Program-made: the position numbers and the translations under genes
Part shown: one piece after another, positions 1-12,100 of the stretch
Numbering within the stretch: the stretch's first letter is position 1
Layout: each line of letters begins with the position of its first letter
Notes under the pieces: generated by a model
Databases searched by the model: none
The model's input: the letters and a program-made list of their open reading frames with translations, nothing else
What the model was told of the DNA's origin: nothing
Assembly (NCBI GenBank): GCA_914767715.1
Contig: OU612072.1
Span: 13,392,001 to 13,456,000 of the forward strand
Reading direction: 5' to 3'
Length of the DNA stretch: 64,000 nt
Source: Membranipora membranacea
Lineage: Eukaryota; Bryozoa; Gymnolaemata; Cheilostomatida; Membraniporidae

Positions 1-521
1 CGGCCTGTTTAAAAAATAGATTTCCTACCCTAATCTACCTCCCATACATACCAAACTCTGACCAGTTGATGGTCTCATTAACCTTATTCAAAATCCTGAA
101 TATCAAGATCCTATAATAAATACAACAGGAATTAGAGCGAGTTTAAAATTTAAAAAAGTAACAAAGGGGGGAACCTTGGTTTTTTTTACGGCCAGTTTAA
201 AAAATAGATTTCCTTCTACCCTACTCTATAACGTAGGCAATTTCATGCTGACTTTGAAACTGAAACCCGTTTGGGACTACTCTTCTTAGATTGGCGGCAG
301 CAAATTTTTTAACGGGGGCCACTTTCGTCATAAAAAAACATGCCAAACGGCAGGCTCAAATTTAAAATTGCCATCAGAATTCTTTCGAACTCTGACCAGT
401 TGATGGCCTCATTAGCATCATTCAAAATCCCGAATATCAAGATCCTACATTAAATAGAACAGGAATTAGAGCGACTTTAAAATTTAAAAAAGTAACAAAG
501 GGGGGAACCTTGGTTTTTGTT

Positions 522-855
522 ACGGCCAGTTTAAAAAATAGATTTCCTTCTACCCTACTCTATAACGTAGGCAATTTCATGCTGACTTTGAAACTGAAGC
601 CCGTTTGGGACTACTCCTCTTAGATTGGCGGCAGCAACGTTTTTAACGGGGGCCACTTTTGTCATAAAAAAACATGCCAAACGGCAGGCTCAAATTTGAA
701 ATTGCCATCAGAATTCTTTCGAACTCTGACAAGTTGATGGCCTCATTGGCATCATTCAAAATCCCGAATATCAAGATCCTACATTAAATAGAACAGGAAT
801 TGGAGCGAGTTTAAGATTTAAAAAAGTAACAAAGGGGGGACCCTTGGTTTTTGTT
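522..855 (+). repeat. Representative full-length satellite monomer (L type, 334 bp)
   Basis: This copy runs from acggccag to the base before the next acggccag. In order it contains an A-rich start, the small inverted repeat cctac...gtagg (near monomer positions 35-55), the block cccgtttgggacta, a ggcggcagcaacg block, the gccaaacggcaggctcaaat block, gaactctgac (monomer position about 200), aatatcaagatcct, gagcgagttt, and the terminal G-run plus T-run. L monomers dominate the array and vary by point changes and one-base tract differences. The choice of monomer start is arbitrary. Confidence 0.93.
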
Positions 856-1187
856 ACGGCCAGTTTAAAAAATAGATTTACTTCTAACCTACTCTATAAT
901 GTAGGTAATTTCATACTGACTTTGAAACTAAAATCCGTTTGGGACTGCACCTCTTAGTTTGGCGTCAGCAACATTTTAACGAGGGCCACTTTTGTCATAA
1001 AAAAACATGCCAAACGGCAGGCTCAAATTTGAAATAGCCATCAGAATTCTCTCAAACTCTGACCAGTTGATGGCCTCATTGGCCTCATTTATAATGCGGG
1101 ATATCAAGATCCTACAACAAATATAACAGGAATTAGAGCGAGTTTAAAATTTAAAAAAGTAACAAAGGGGGACCCTTGGTTTTTTTT

Positions 1188-1375
1188 ACGGCCTGTTTAA
1201 AAAATAGATTTCCTACCCTAACCTACCTTCCATGCATAGCAAACTCTGACCAGTTGATGGTCTCGTTGCTCTCATTCAAAATCCTGAATATCAAGATCCT
1301 ATAATAAATACAACAGGAATTAGAGCGAGTTTAAAATTTAAAAAAGTAACAAAGGGGGGAACCTTGGTTTTTTTT
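1188..1375 (+). repeat. Representative short satellite monomer (S type, 188 bp)
   Basis: This copy begins acggcctg, whereas nearly all L monomers begin acggccag. It matches the L monomer for the first roughly 45 bp and again from aactctgacc onward, which falls at position 55 here and 201 in L. It is therefore an L monomer lacking 146 internal bp, with a short private segment (tacctt-ccatgcatag-type) at the joint. S monomers occur throughout the array, singly between runs of L monomers, and alternate strictly with L at the right edge. Their shared private joint implies a single origin followed by amplification. Confidence 0.92.
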
Positions 1376-3410
1376 ACGGCCAGTTTAAAAAATAGATTTC
1401 CTTCTACCCTACTCTATAACGTAGGCAATTTCATGCTGACTTTGAAACTGAAACCCGTTTGGGACTACTCTTCTTAGATTGGCGGCAGCAAATTTTTTAA
1501 CGGGGGCCACTTTCGTCATAAAAAAACATGCCAAACGGCAGGCTCAAATTTAAAATTGCCATCAGAATTCTTTCGAACTCTGACCAGTTGATGGCCTCAT
1601 TAGCATCATTCAAAATCCCGAATATCAAGATCCTACATTAAATAGAACAGGAATTAGAGCGAGTTTAAAATTTAAAAAAAGTAACAAAGGGGGGAACCTT
1701 GGTTTTTGTTACGGCCAGTTTAAAAAATAGATTTCCTTCTACCCTACTCTATAACGTAGGCAATTTCATGCTGACTTTGAAACTGAAGCCCGTTTGGGAC
1801 TACTCCTCTTAGATTGGCGGCAGCAACGTTTTTAACGGGGGCCACTTTTGTCATAAAAAACATGCCAAACGGCAGGCTCAAATTTGAAATTGCCATCAGA
1901 ATTCTTTCGAACTCTGACAAGTTGATGGCCTCATTGGCATCATTCAAAATCCCGAATATCAAGATCCTACATTAAATAGAACAGGAATTGGAGCGAGTTT
2001 AAAATTTAAAAAAGTAACAAAGGGGGGACCCTTGGTTTTTGTTACGGCCAGTTTAAAAAATAGATTTACTTCTAACCTACTCTATAATGTAGGTAATTTC
2101 ATACTGACTTTGAAACTAAAATCCGTTTGGGACTGCACCTCTTAGTTTGGCGTCAGCAACATTTTAACGAGGGCCACTTTTGTCATAAAAAAACATGCCA
2201 AACGGCAGGCTCAAATTTGAAATAGCCATCAGAATTCTCTCAAACTCTGACCAGTTGATGGCCTCATTGGCATCATTCAAAATACCAAATATCAAGATCC
2301 TACGATAAATAGAACAAGAATTAGAGCGAGTTTAAAATTTTAAAAAGTAACAAAGGGGGGATTCTTGGTTTTTTTTACGGCCAGTTTAAAAAATAGATTT
2401 CCTTCTAACCTACTCTATAACGTAGGCAATTTCTCGCTGACTTTGAAACTGAAACCCATTTGGGACTGCTCCTCTTAGATTGGCGGCAGCAACATTTTAA
2501 CGAGGGCCACTTTTGTCATAAAAAATAATCCAAATGGCAGGCTCAAATTTGAAATGGCCATCGGAATTCTTTCAAACTCTGACCAGTTGATGGCCTCATT
2601 GGCCTCATTTATAATGCGGAATATCAAGATCCTACAACAAATATAACAGGAATTAGAGCGAGTTTAAAATTTAAAAAAGTAACAAAGGGGGACCCTTGGT
2701 TTTTTTTACGGCCTGTTTAAAAAATAGATTTCCTACCCTACCTTCCATGCATAGCAAACTCTGACCAGTTGATGGTCTCGTTGCTCTCATTCAATATCCC
2801 AAATATCATGATACTACGATAAATAGAACAGGAATTAGAGCGAGTTTAAAATTTTAAAAAGTAACAAAGGGGGGATTCTTGGTTTTTTCTACGGCCAGTT
2901 TAAAAAATAGATTTCCTTCTAACCTACTCTATAACGTAGGCAATTTCTCGCTGACTTTGAAACAAAAACCCGTTTGGGACTGCTCCTCTTAGATTGGCGG
3001 CAGCAACATTATAACGAGGGCCACTTTTGTCATAAAAAGTATTCCAAATGGCAGGCTCAAATTTGAAGTGGCCATCGGAATACTTTCAAACTCTGACCAA
3101 TTGATTGCCTCATTGGCCTCATTTATAATGCGGAATATCAAGATCCTACGACAAATAGAACAGGAATTAGAGCGAGTTTAAAATTAAAAAAAGTAACAAA
3201 GGGGGACCCTTGGTTTTTTTTACGGCCTGTTTAAAAAACAGATTTCCTACCCTAATCTACCTTCCATACATACCTAACTCTGACCAGTTGATGGTCTCAT
3301 TGACCTTTTTCAAAATCCCAAATATCAAGAACCTACGATAAATCGAACAGGAATTACAGCGAGTTAAAAACATAAAAAAATAACAGAGGGGGGGACCCTT
3401 TGTTTTTTTT

Positions 3411-3588
3411 ACGGCCAGTTAAAATAATAGATTCCCTTCTAACCTACTCTATAATGTAGGTAATTTCATGCTGACTTTGAAACAAAAACCCGTTTGGGAC
3501 TGCACCTCTTAGTTTGGCGTCAGCAACATTTTAACGACGGCCACTTTTGTCATAAAAAAACATGAGGGGGGGATCCTTTGTTTTTTTT
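3411..3588 (+). repeat. Rare truncated monomer (T type, 178 bp)
   Basis: This monomer keeps the left half of an L unit as far as cataaaaaaacatg and then jumps directly to the G-run and T-run that end a monomer. About 155 bp are missing, from a different part of the unit than the segment absent in S monomers. The same junction (catgagggggg) appears at 9555-9732 and 12284-12461, at exactly the positions predicted by the larger repeats. The deletion therefore arose once and was copied with them. Confidence 0.9.
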
Positions 3589-6144
3589 ACGGCCAGTTAA
3601 AAAAATAGATTTTCTGCTAACCTACTCTATAATGTAGGCAATTTCATGCTGACTTGGAAACTGAAACCCGTTTGGGACTGCTCCTCTTAGATTGGCGGCA
3701 GCAACATATTAACGAGGGCCACTCTTGTCATAAAAAATATTCCAAATGGCAGGCTCAAATTTGAAATGGCCATCGGAATTCTTTCAAACTCTGACCAGTT
3801 GATGGCCTCATTGGCCTCATTTATAATGCGGAATATCAAGATCCTACAACAAATAGAACAGGAATAAGAGCGAGTGTAAAATTTAAAAAAGTAACAAAGG
3901 GGGACCCTTGGTTTTTTTTACGGCCAGTTTAAAAAATAGATTTCCTTCTACCCTACTCTATAATGTAGGTAATTTCATGCTGACTTTGAAACAAAAACCC
4001 GTTTGGGACTGCACCTCTTAGTTTGGCGTCAGCAACATTTTAACGAGGGCCACTTTTGTCATAAAAAAACATGCCAAACGGCAGGTTCAAATTTGAAATA
4101 GCAATGGGAATTCTTTCAAACTCTGACCAGTTGATGGCCTCATTGGCCTCATTTATAATGCGGAATATCGAGATCCTACGACAAATAGAACAGGAATTAG
4201 AGCGAGTTTAAAATTTAAAAAAGTCACAAAGGGGGACCCTTGGTTTTTTTTACGGCCTGTTTAAAAACAAGATTTCCTACCCTAACCCACCTTCCATACC
4301 TATCAAACTCTGACTGTTGATGGTCTCATTGGCCTCATTCAAAATCCCAAATATCAAGAACCTACGATGAATAGAACAGGAATTACAGCGAGTTAAAAAT
4401 ATAAAAAAATAACAGAGGGGGGGATCCTTTGTTTTTTTTACGGCCAGTTAAAAAAATAGATTTCCTGCTAACCTACTCTATAATGTAGGCAATTTCATGC
4501 TGACTTTGCAACTGAAACCCGTTTGGGACTACTCCTCTTAGATTGGCGGCTGCAACGTTTTTAACGGGGGCCACTTTTGTCATAAAAAAACATGCCAAAC
4601 GGCAGGCTCAAATTTGAAATTGCCATCAGAATTCTTTCGAACTCTGACAAGTTGATGGCCTCATTGGCATCATTCAAAATCCCGAATATCAAGATCCTAC
4701 ATTAAATAGAACAGGAATTGGAGCGAGTTTAAAATTTAAAAAAGTAACAAAGGGGGGACCCTTGGTTTTTGTTACGGCCAGTTTAAAGAATAGATTTACT
4801 TCTAACCTACTCTACAATGTAGGTAATTTCATGCTGACTTTGAAACTAAAATCCGTTTGGGACTGCACCTCTTAGTTTGGCGTCAGCAACATTTTAACGA
4901 GGGCCACTTTTGTCATAAAAAATATTCCAAATGGCAGGCTCAACTTTGAAATGGCCATCGGAATTCTTTCAAACTCTGACCAGTTGATGGCCTCATTGGC
5001 CTCATTTATAATGCGGAATATCAAGATCCTACAACAAATAGAACAGGAATAAGAGCGAGTGTAAAATTTAAAAAAGTAACAAAGGGGGACCCTTGGTTTT
5101 ATTTACGGCCTGTTTAAAAAATAGATTTCCTACCCTAATCTACCTCCCATACATACCAAACTCTGACCAGTTGATGGTCTCATTAACCTTATTCAAAATC
5201 CCAAATATCAAGAACCTACAATAAATCGAACAGGAATTACAGCGAGTTAAAAATATGAAAAAATAACAGAGGGGGGGACCCTTTGTTTTTTTACGGCCAG
5301 TTAAAATAATAGATTTCCTTCTAACCTACTCTATAATGTAGGTAATTTCATGCTGACTTTGAAACAAAAACCCGTTTGGGACTGCACCTCTTAGTTTGGC
5401 ATCAGCAACATTTTAACGAGGGCCACTTTTGTCATAAAAAAATATTCCAAATGGCAGGTTCAAATTTGAAATAGCAATGGGAATTCTTTCCAACTCTGAC
5501 CAGTTGATGGCCTCATTGGCCTCCTTTATAATGCGGAACATCAAGATCCTACGACAAATAGAACAGGAATTAGAGCGAGTTTGAAATTTAAAAACGTAAC
5601 AAAGGGGGACCATTGGTTTTTTTTACGGCCTGCTTAAAAAATAGATTTCCTACCCTAACCTACCTTCCATACATACCAAACTCTGACCAGTTGATGGTCT
5701 CATTGCCCTCATTCAATATCCCAAATATCAAGATCCTACATTAAATAGGACAGGAATTGGAGCGAGTTTAAAATTTTAAAAAGTAACAAAGGGGGGACCC
5801 TTGGTTTTTGTTACGGCCAGTTTAAAAAATAGATTTACTTCTTACCTACTCTATAATGTAGGTAATTTCATACTGACTTTGAAACTAAAATCCGTTTGGG
5901 ACTGCACCTCTTAGTTTGGCGTCAGCAACATTTTAACGAGGGCCACTTTTGTCATAAAAAAACATGCCAAACGGCAGGCTCAAATTTGAAATAGCCATCA
6001 GAATTCTCTCAAACTCTGACCAGTTGATGGCCTCATTGGCATCATTCAAAATACCAAATATCAAGATCCTACAACAAATAGAACAGGAATTAGAGCGAGT
6101 TTAAATTTTTAAAAAGTAACAAAGGGGGATTCTTGGTTTTTTTT

Positions 6145-9100
6145 ACGGCCAGTTTAAAAAATAGATTTCCTACCCTAACCTACCTTCCATACATACCAAA
6201 CTCTGACCAGTTGATGGCCTCATTGGCCTCATTCAAAATCCTGAATATCAAGATCCTATAATAAATACAACAGGAATTAGAGCGAGTTTAAAATTTAAAA
6301 AAGTAACAAAGGGGGGATTCTTGGTTTTTTTTACGGCCAGTTTAAAAAATAGATTTCCTTCTACCCTACTCTATAACGTAGGCAATTTCATGCTGACTTT
6401 GAAACTGAAACCCGTTTGGGACTACTCTTCTTAGATTGGCGGCAGCAAATTTTTTAACGGGGGCCACTTTTGTCATAGAAAAACATGCCAAACGGCAGGC
6501 TCAAATTTAAAATTGCCATCAGAATTCTTTCGAACTCTGACCAGTTGATGGCCTCATTAGCATCATTCAAATTCCCGAATATCAAGATCCTACATTAAAT
6601 AGAACAGGAATTAGGGCGAGTTTAAAATTTAAAAAAGTAACAAAGGGGGGAACCTTGGTTTTTGTTACGGCCAGTTTAAAAAATAGATTTCCTTCTACCC
6701 TACTCTATAACGTAGGCAATTTCATGCTGACTTTGAAACTGAAGCCCGTTTGGGACTACTCCTCTTAGATTGGCGGCAGCAGCGTTTTTAACGGGGGCCA
6801 CTTTTGTCATAAAAAAACATGCCAAACGGCAGGCTCAAATTTGAAATTGCCATCAGAATTCTTTCGAACTCTGACAAGTTGATGGCCTCATTGGCATCAT
6901 TCAAAATCCCGAATATCAAGATCCTACATTAAATAGAACAGGAATTGGAGCGAGTTTAAAATTTAAAAAAGTAACAAAGGGGGGACCCTTGGTTTTTGTT
7001 ACGGCCAGTTTAAAAAATAGATTTACTTCTAACCTACTCTATAATGTAGGTAATTTCATACTGACTTTGAAACTAAAATCCGTTTGGGACTGCACCTCTT
7101 AGTTTGGCGTCAGCAACATTTTAACGAGGGCCACTTTTGTCATAAAAAAACATGCCAAACGGCAGGCTCAAATTTGAAATAGCCATCAGAATTCTCTCAA
7201 ACTCTGACCAGTTGATGGCCTCATTGGCCTCATTTATAATGCGGGATATCAAGATCCTACAACAAATATAACAGGAATTAGAGCGAGTTTAAAATTTAAA
7301 AAAGTAACAAAGGGGGACCCTTGGTTTTTTTTACGGCCTGTTTAAAAAATAGATTTCCTACCCTAACCTACCTTCCATGCATAGCAAACTCTGACCAGTT
7401 GATGGTCTCGTTGCTCTCATTCAAAATCCTGAATATCAAGATCCTATAATAAATACAACAGGAATTAGAGCGAGTTTAAAATTTAAAAAAGTAACAAAGG
7501 GGGGAACCTTGGTTTTTTTTACGGCCAGTTTAAAAAATAGATTTCCTTCTACCCTACTCTATAACGTAGGCAATTTCATGCTGACTTTGAAACTGAAACC
7601 CGTTTGGGACTACTCTTCTTAGATTGGCGGCAGCAAATTTTTTAACGGGGGCCACTTTCGTCATAAAAAAACATGCCAAACGGCAGGCTCAAATTTAAAA
7701 TTGCCATCAGAATTCTTTCGAACTCTGACCAGTTGATGGCCTCATTAGCATCATTCAAAATCCCGAATATCAAGATCCTACATTAAATAGAACAGGAATT
7801 AGAGCGAGTTTAAAATTTAAAAAAGTAACAAAGGGGGGAACCTTGGTTTTTGTTACGGCCAGTTTAAAAAATAGATTTCCTTCTACCCTACTCTATAACG
7901 TAGGCAATTTCATGCTGACTTTGAAACTGAAGCCCGTTTGGGACTACTCCTCTTAGATTGGCGGCAGCAACGTTTTTAACGGGGGCCACTTTTGTCATAA
8001 AAAAACATGCCAAACGGCAGGCTCAAATTTGAAATTGCCATCAGAATTCTTTCGAACTCTGACAAGTTGATGGCCTCATTGGCATCATTCAAAATCCCGA
8101 ATATCAAGATCCTACATTAAATAGAACAGGAATTGGAGCGAGTTTAAAATTTAAAAAAGTAACAAAGGGGGGACCCTTGGTTTTTGTTACGGCCAGTTTA
8201 AAAAATAGATTTACTTCTAACCTACTCTATAATGTAGGTAATTTCATACTGACTTTGAAACTAAAATCCGTTTGGGACTGCACCTCTTAGTTTGGCGTCA
8301 GCAACATTTTAACGAGGGCCACTTTTGTCATAAAAAAACATGCCAAACGGCAGGCTCAAATTTGAAATAGCCATCAGAATTCTCTCAAACTCTGACCAGT
8401 TGATGGCCTCATTGGCATCATTCAAAATACCAAATATCAAGATCCTACGATAAATAGAACAAGAATTAGAGCGAGTTTAAAATTTTAAAAAGTAACAAAG
8501 GGGGGATTCTTGGTTTTTTTTACGGCCAGTTTAAAAAATAGATTTCCTTCTAACCTACTCTATAACGTAGGCAATTTCTCGCTGACTTTGAAACTGAAAC
8601 CCATTTGGGACTGCTCCTCTTAGATTGGCGGCAGCAACATTTTAACGAGGGCCACTTTTGTCATAAAAAATAATCCAAATGGCAGGCTCAAATTTGAAAT
8701 GGCCATCGGAATTCTTTCAAACTCTGACCAGTTGATGGCCTCATTGGCCTCATTTATAATGCGGAATATCAAGATCCTACAACAAATATAACAGGAATTA
8801 GAGCGAGTTTAAAATTTAAAAAAGTAACAAAGGGGGACCCTTGGTTTTTTTTACGGCCTGTTTAAAAAATAGATTTCCTACCCTACCTTCCATGCATAGC
8901 AAACTCTGACCAGTTGATGGTCTCGTTGCTCTCATTCAATATCCCAAATATCATGATACTACGATAAATAGAACAGGAATTAGAGCGAGTTTAAAATTTT
9001 AAAAAGTAACAAAGGGGGGATTCTTGGTTTTTTCTACGGCCAGTTTAAAAAATAGATTTCCTTCTAACCTACTCTATAACGTAGGCAATTTCTCGCTGAC

Positions 9101-12100
9101 TTTGAAACAAAAACCCGTTTGGGACTGCTCCTCTTAGATTGGCGGCAGCAACATTATAACGAGGGCCACTTTTGTCATAAAAAGTATTCCAAATGGCAGG
9201 CTCAAATTTGAAGTGGCCATCGGAATACTTTCAAACTCTGACCAATTGATTGCCTCATTGGCCTCATTTATAATGCGGAATATCAAGATCCTACGACAAA
9301 TAGAACAGGAATTAGAGCGAGTTTAAAATTAAAAAAAGTAACAAAGGGGGACCCTTGGTTTTTTTTACGGCCTGTTTAAAAAACAGATTTCCTACCCTAA
9401 TCTACCTTCCATACATACCTAACTCTGACCAGTTGATGGTCTCATTGACCTTTTTCAAAATCCCAAATATCAAGAACCTACGATAAATCGAACAGGAATT
9501 ACAGCGAGTTAAAAATATAAAAAAATAACAGAGGGGGGGACCCTTTGTTTTTTTACGGCCAGTTAAAATAATAGATTCCCTTCTAACCTACTCTATAATG
9601 TAGGTAATTTCATGCTGACTTTGAAACAAAAACCCGTTTGGGACTGCACCTCTTAGTTTGGCGTCAGCAACATTTTAACGACGGCCACTTTTGTCATAAA
9701 AAAACATGAGGGGGGGATCCTTTGTTTTTTTTACGGCCAGTTAAAAAAATAGATTTCCTGCTAACCTACTCTATAATGTAGGCAATTTCATGCTGACTTG
9801 GAAACTGAAACCCGTTTGGGACTGCTCCTCTTAGATTGGCGGCAGCAACATATTAACGAGGGCCACTCTTGTCATAAAAAATATTCCAAATGGCAGGCTC
9901 AAATTTGAAATGGCCATCGGAATTCTTTCAAACTCTGACCAGTTGATGGCCTCATTGGCCTCATTTATAATGCGGAATATCAAGATCCTACAACAAATAG
10001 AACAGGAATAAGAGCGAGTGTAAAATTTAAAAAAGTAACAAAGGGGGACCCTTGGTTTTTTTTACGGCCAGTTTAAAAAATAGATTTCCTTCTACCCTAC
10101 TCTATAATGTAGGTAATTTCATGCTGACTTTGAAACAAAAACCCGTTTGGGACTGCACCTCTTAGTTTGGCGTCAGCAACATTTTAACGAGGGCCACTTT
10201 TGTCATAAAAAAACATGCCAAACGGCAGGTTCAAATTTGAAATAGCAATGGGAATTCTTTCAAACTCTGACCAGTTGATGGCCTCATTGGCCTCATTTAT
10301 AATGCGGAATATCGAGATCCTACGACAAATAGAACAGGAATTAGAGCGAGTTTAAAATTTAAAAAAGTCACAAAGGGGGACCCTTGGTTTTTTTTACGGC
10401 CTGTTTAAAAACAAGATTTCCTACCCTAACCCACCTTCCATACCTATCAAACTCTGACTGTTGATGGTCTCATTGGCCTCATTCAAAATCCCAAATATCA
10501 AGAACCTACGATGAATAGAACAGGAATTACAGCGAGTTAAAAATATAAAAAAATAACAGAGGGGGGGATCCTTTGTTTTTTTTACGGCCAGTTAAAAAAA
10601 TAGATTTCCTGCTAACCTACTCTATAATGTAGGCAATTTCATGCTGACTTTGCAACTGAAACCCGTTTGGGACTACTCCTCTTAGATTGGCGGCTGCAAC
10701 GTTTTTAACGGGGGCCACTTTTGTCATAAAAAAACATGCCAAACGGCAGGCTCAAATTTGAAATTGCCATCAGAATTCTTTCGAACTCTGACAAGTTGAT
10801 GGCCTCATTGGCATCATTCAAAATCCCGAATATCAAGATCCTACATTAAATAGAACAGGAATTGGAGCGAGTTTAAAATTTAAAAAAGTAACAAAGGGGG
10901 GACCCTTGGTTTTTGTTACGGCCAGTTTAAAGAATAGATTTACTTCTAACCTACTCTACAATGTAGGTAATTTCATGCTGACTTTGAAACTAAAATCCGT
11001 TTGGGACTGCACCTCTTAGTTTGGCGTCAGCAACATTTTAACGAGGGCCACTTTTGTCATAAAAAAACATGCCAAACGGCAGGCTCAAATTTGAAATAGC
11101 CATCAGAATTCTCTCAAACTCTGACCAGTTGATGGCCTCATTGGCATCATTCAAAATACCAAATATCAAGATCCTACGATAAATAGAACAAGAATTAGAG
11201 CGAGTTTAAAATTTTAAAAAGTAACAAAGGGGGGATTCTTGGTTTTTTTTACGGCCAGTTTAAAAAATAGATTTCCTTCTAACCTACTCTATAACGTAGG
11301 CAATTTCTCGCTGACTTTGAAACTGAAACCCATTTGGGACTGCTCCTCTTAGATTGGCGGCAGCAACATTTTAACGAGGGCCACTTTTGTCATAAAAAAT
11401 AATCCAAATGGCAGGCTCAAATTTGAAATGGCCATCGGAATTCTTTCAAACTCTGACCAGTTGATGGCCTCATTGGCCTCATTTATAATGCGGAATATCA
11501 AGATCCTACAACAAATATAACAGGAATTAGAGCGAGTTTAAAATTTAAAAAAGTAACAAAGGGGGACCCTTGGTTTTTTTTACGGCCTGTTTAAAAAATA
11601 GATTTCCTACCCTACCTTCCATGCATAGCAAACTCTGACCAGTTGATGGTCTCGTTGCTCTCATTCAATATCCCAAATATCATGATACTACGATAAATAG
11701 AACAGGAATTAGAGCGAGTTTAAAATTTTAAAAAGTAACAAAGGGGGGATTCTTGGTTTTTTCTACGGCCAGTTTAAAAAATAGATTTCCTTCTAACCTA
11801 CTCTATAACGTAGGCAATTTCTCGCTGACTTTGAAACAAAAACCCGTTTGGGACTGCTCCTCTTAGATTGGCGGCAGCAACATTATAACGAGGGCCACTT
11901 TTGTCATAAAAAGTATTCCAAATGGCAGGCTCAAATTTGAAGTGGCCATCGGAATACTTTCAAACTCTGACCAATTGATTGCCTCATTGGCCTCATTTAT
12001 AATGCGGAATATCAAGATCCTACGACAAATAGAACAGGAATTAGAGCGAGTTTAAAATTAAAAAAAGTAACAAAGGGGGACCCTTGGTTTTTTTTACGGC

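Larger units (their letters stand above)
1..6144 (+). repeat. Higher-order repeat A, copy 1 (about 6.14 kb)
   Basis: Landmarks in this block recur 6,144-6,145 bp later: S monomers at 1188 and 2708 recur at 7333 and 8853, the truncated monomer at 3411 recurs at 9555, and the variant monomer with acggccagtttaaagaat at 4774 recurs at 10918. The two copies look nearly identical, differing at scattered single bases and T-tract lengths. The monomer order is irregular (S L L L S L L L L S L S T L ...), so the large block, rather than the monomer, has been the unit of recent amplification. The left end is simply the window edge. Confidence 0.85.

Noticed and set aside
1210-1235. Telomere-like CCCTAA in S monomers
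   Set aside because: It occurs once per S monomer as taccctaacctacc and is never repeated in tandem, so it is not telomeric DNA.
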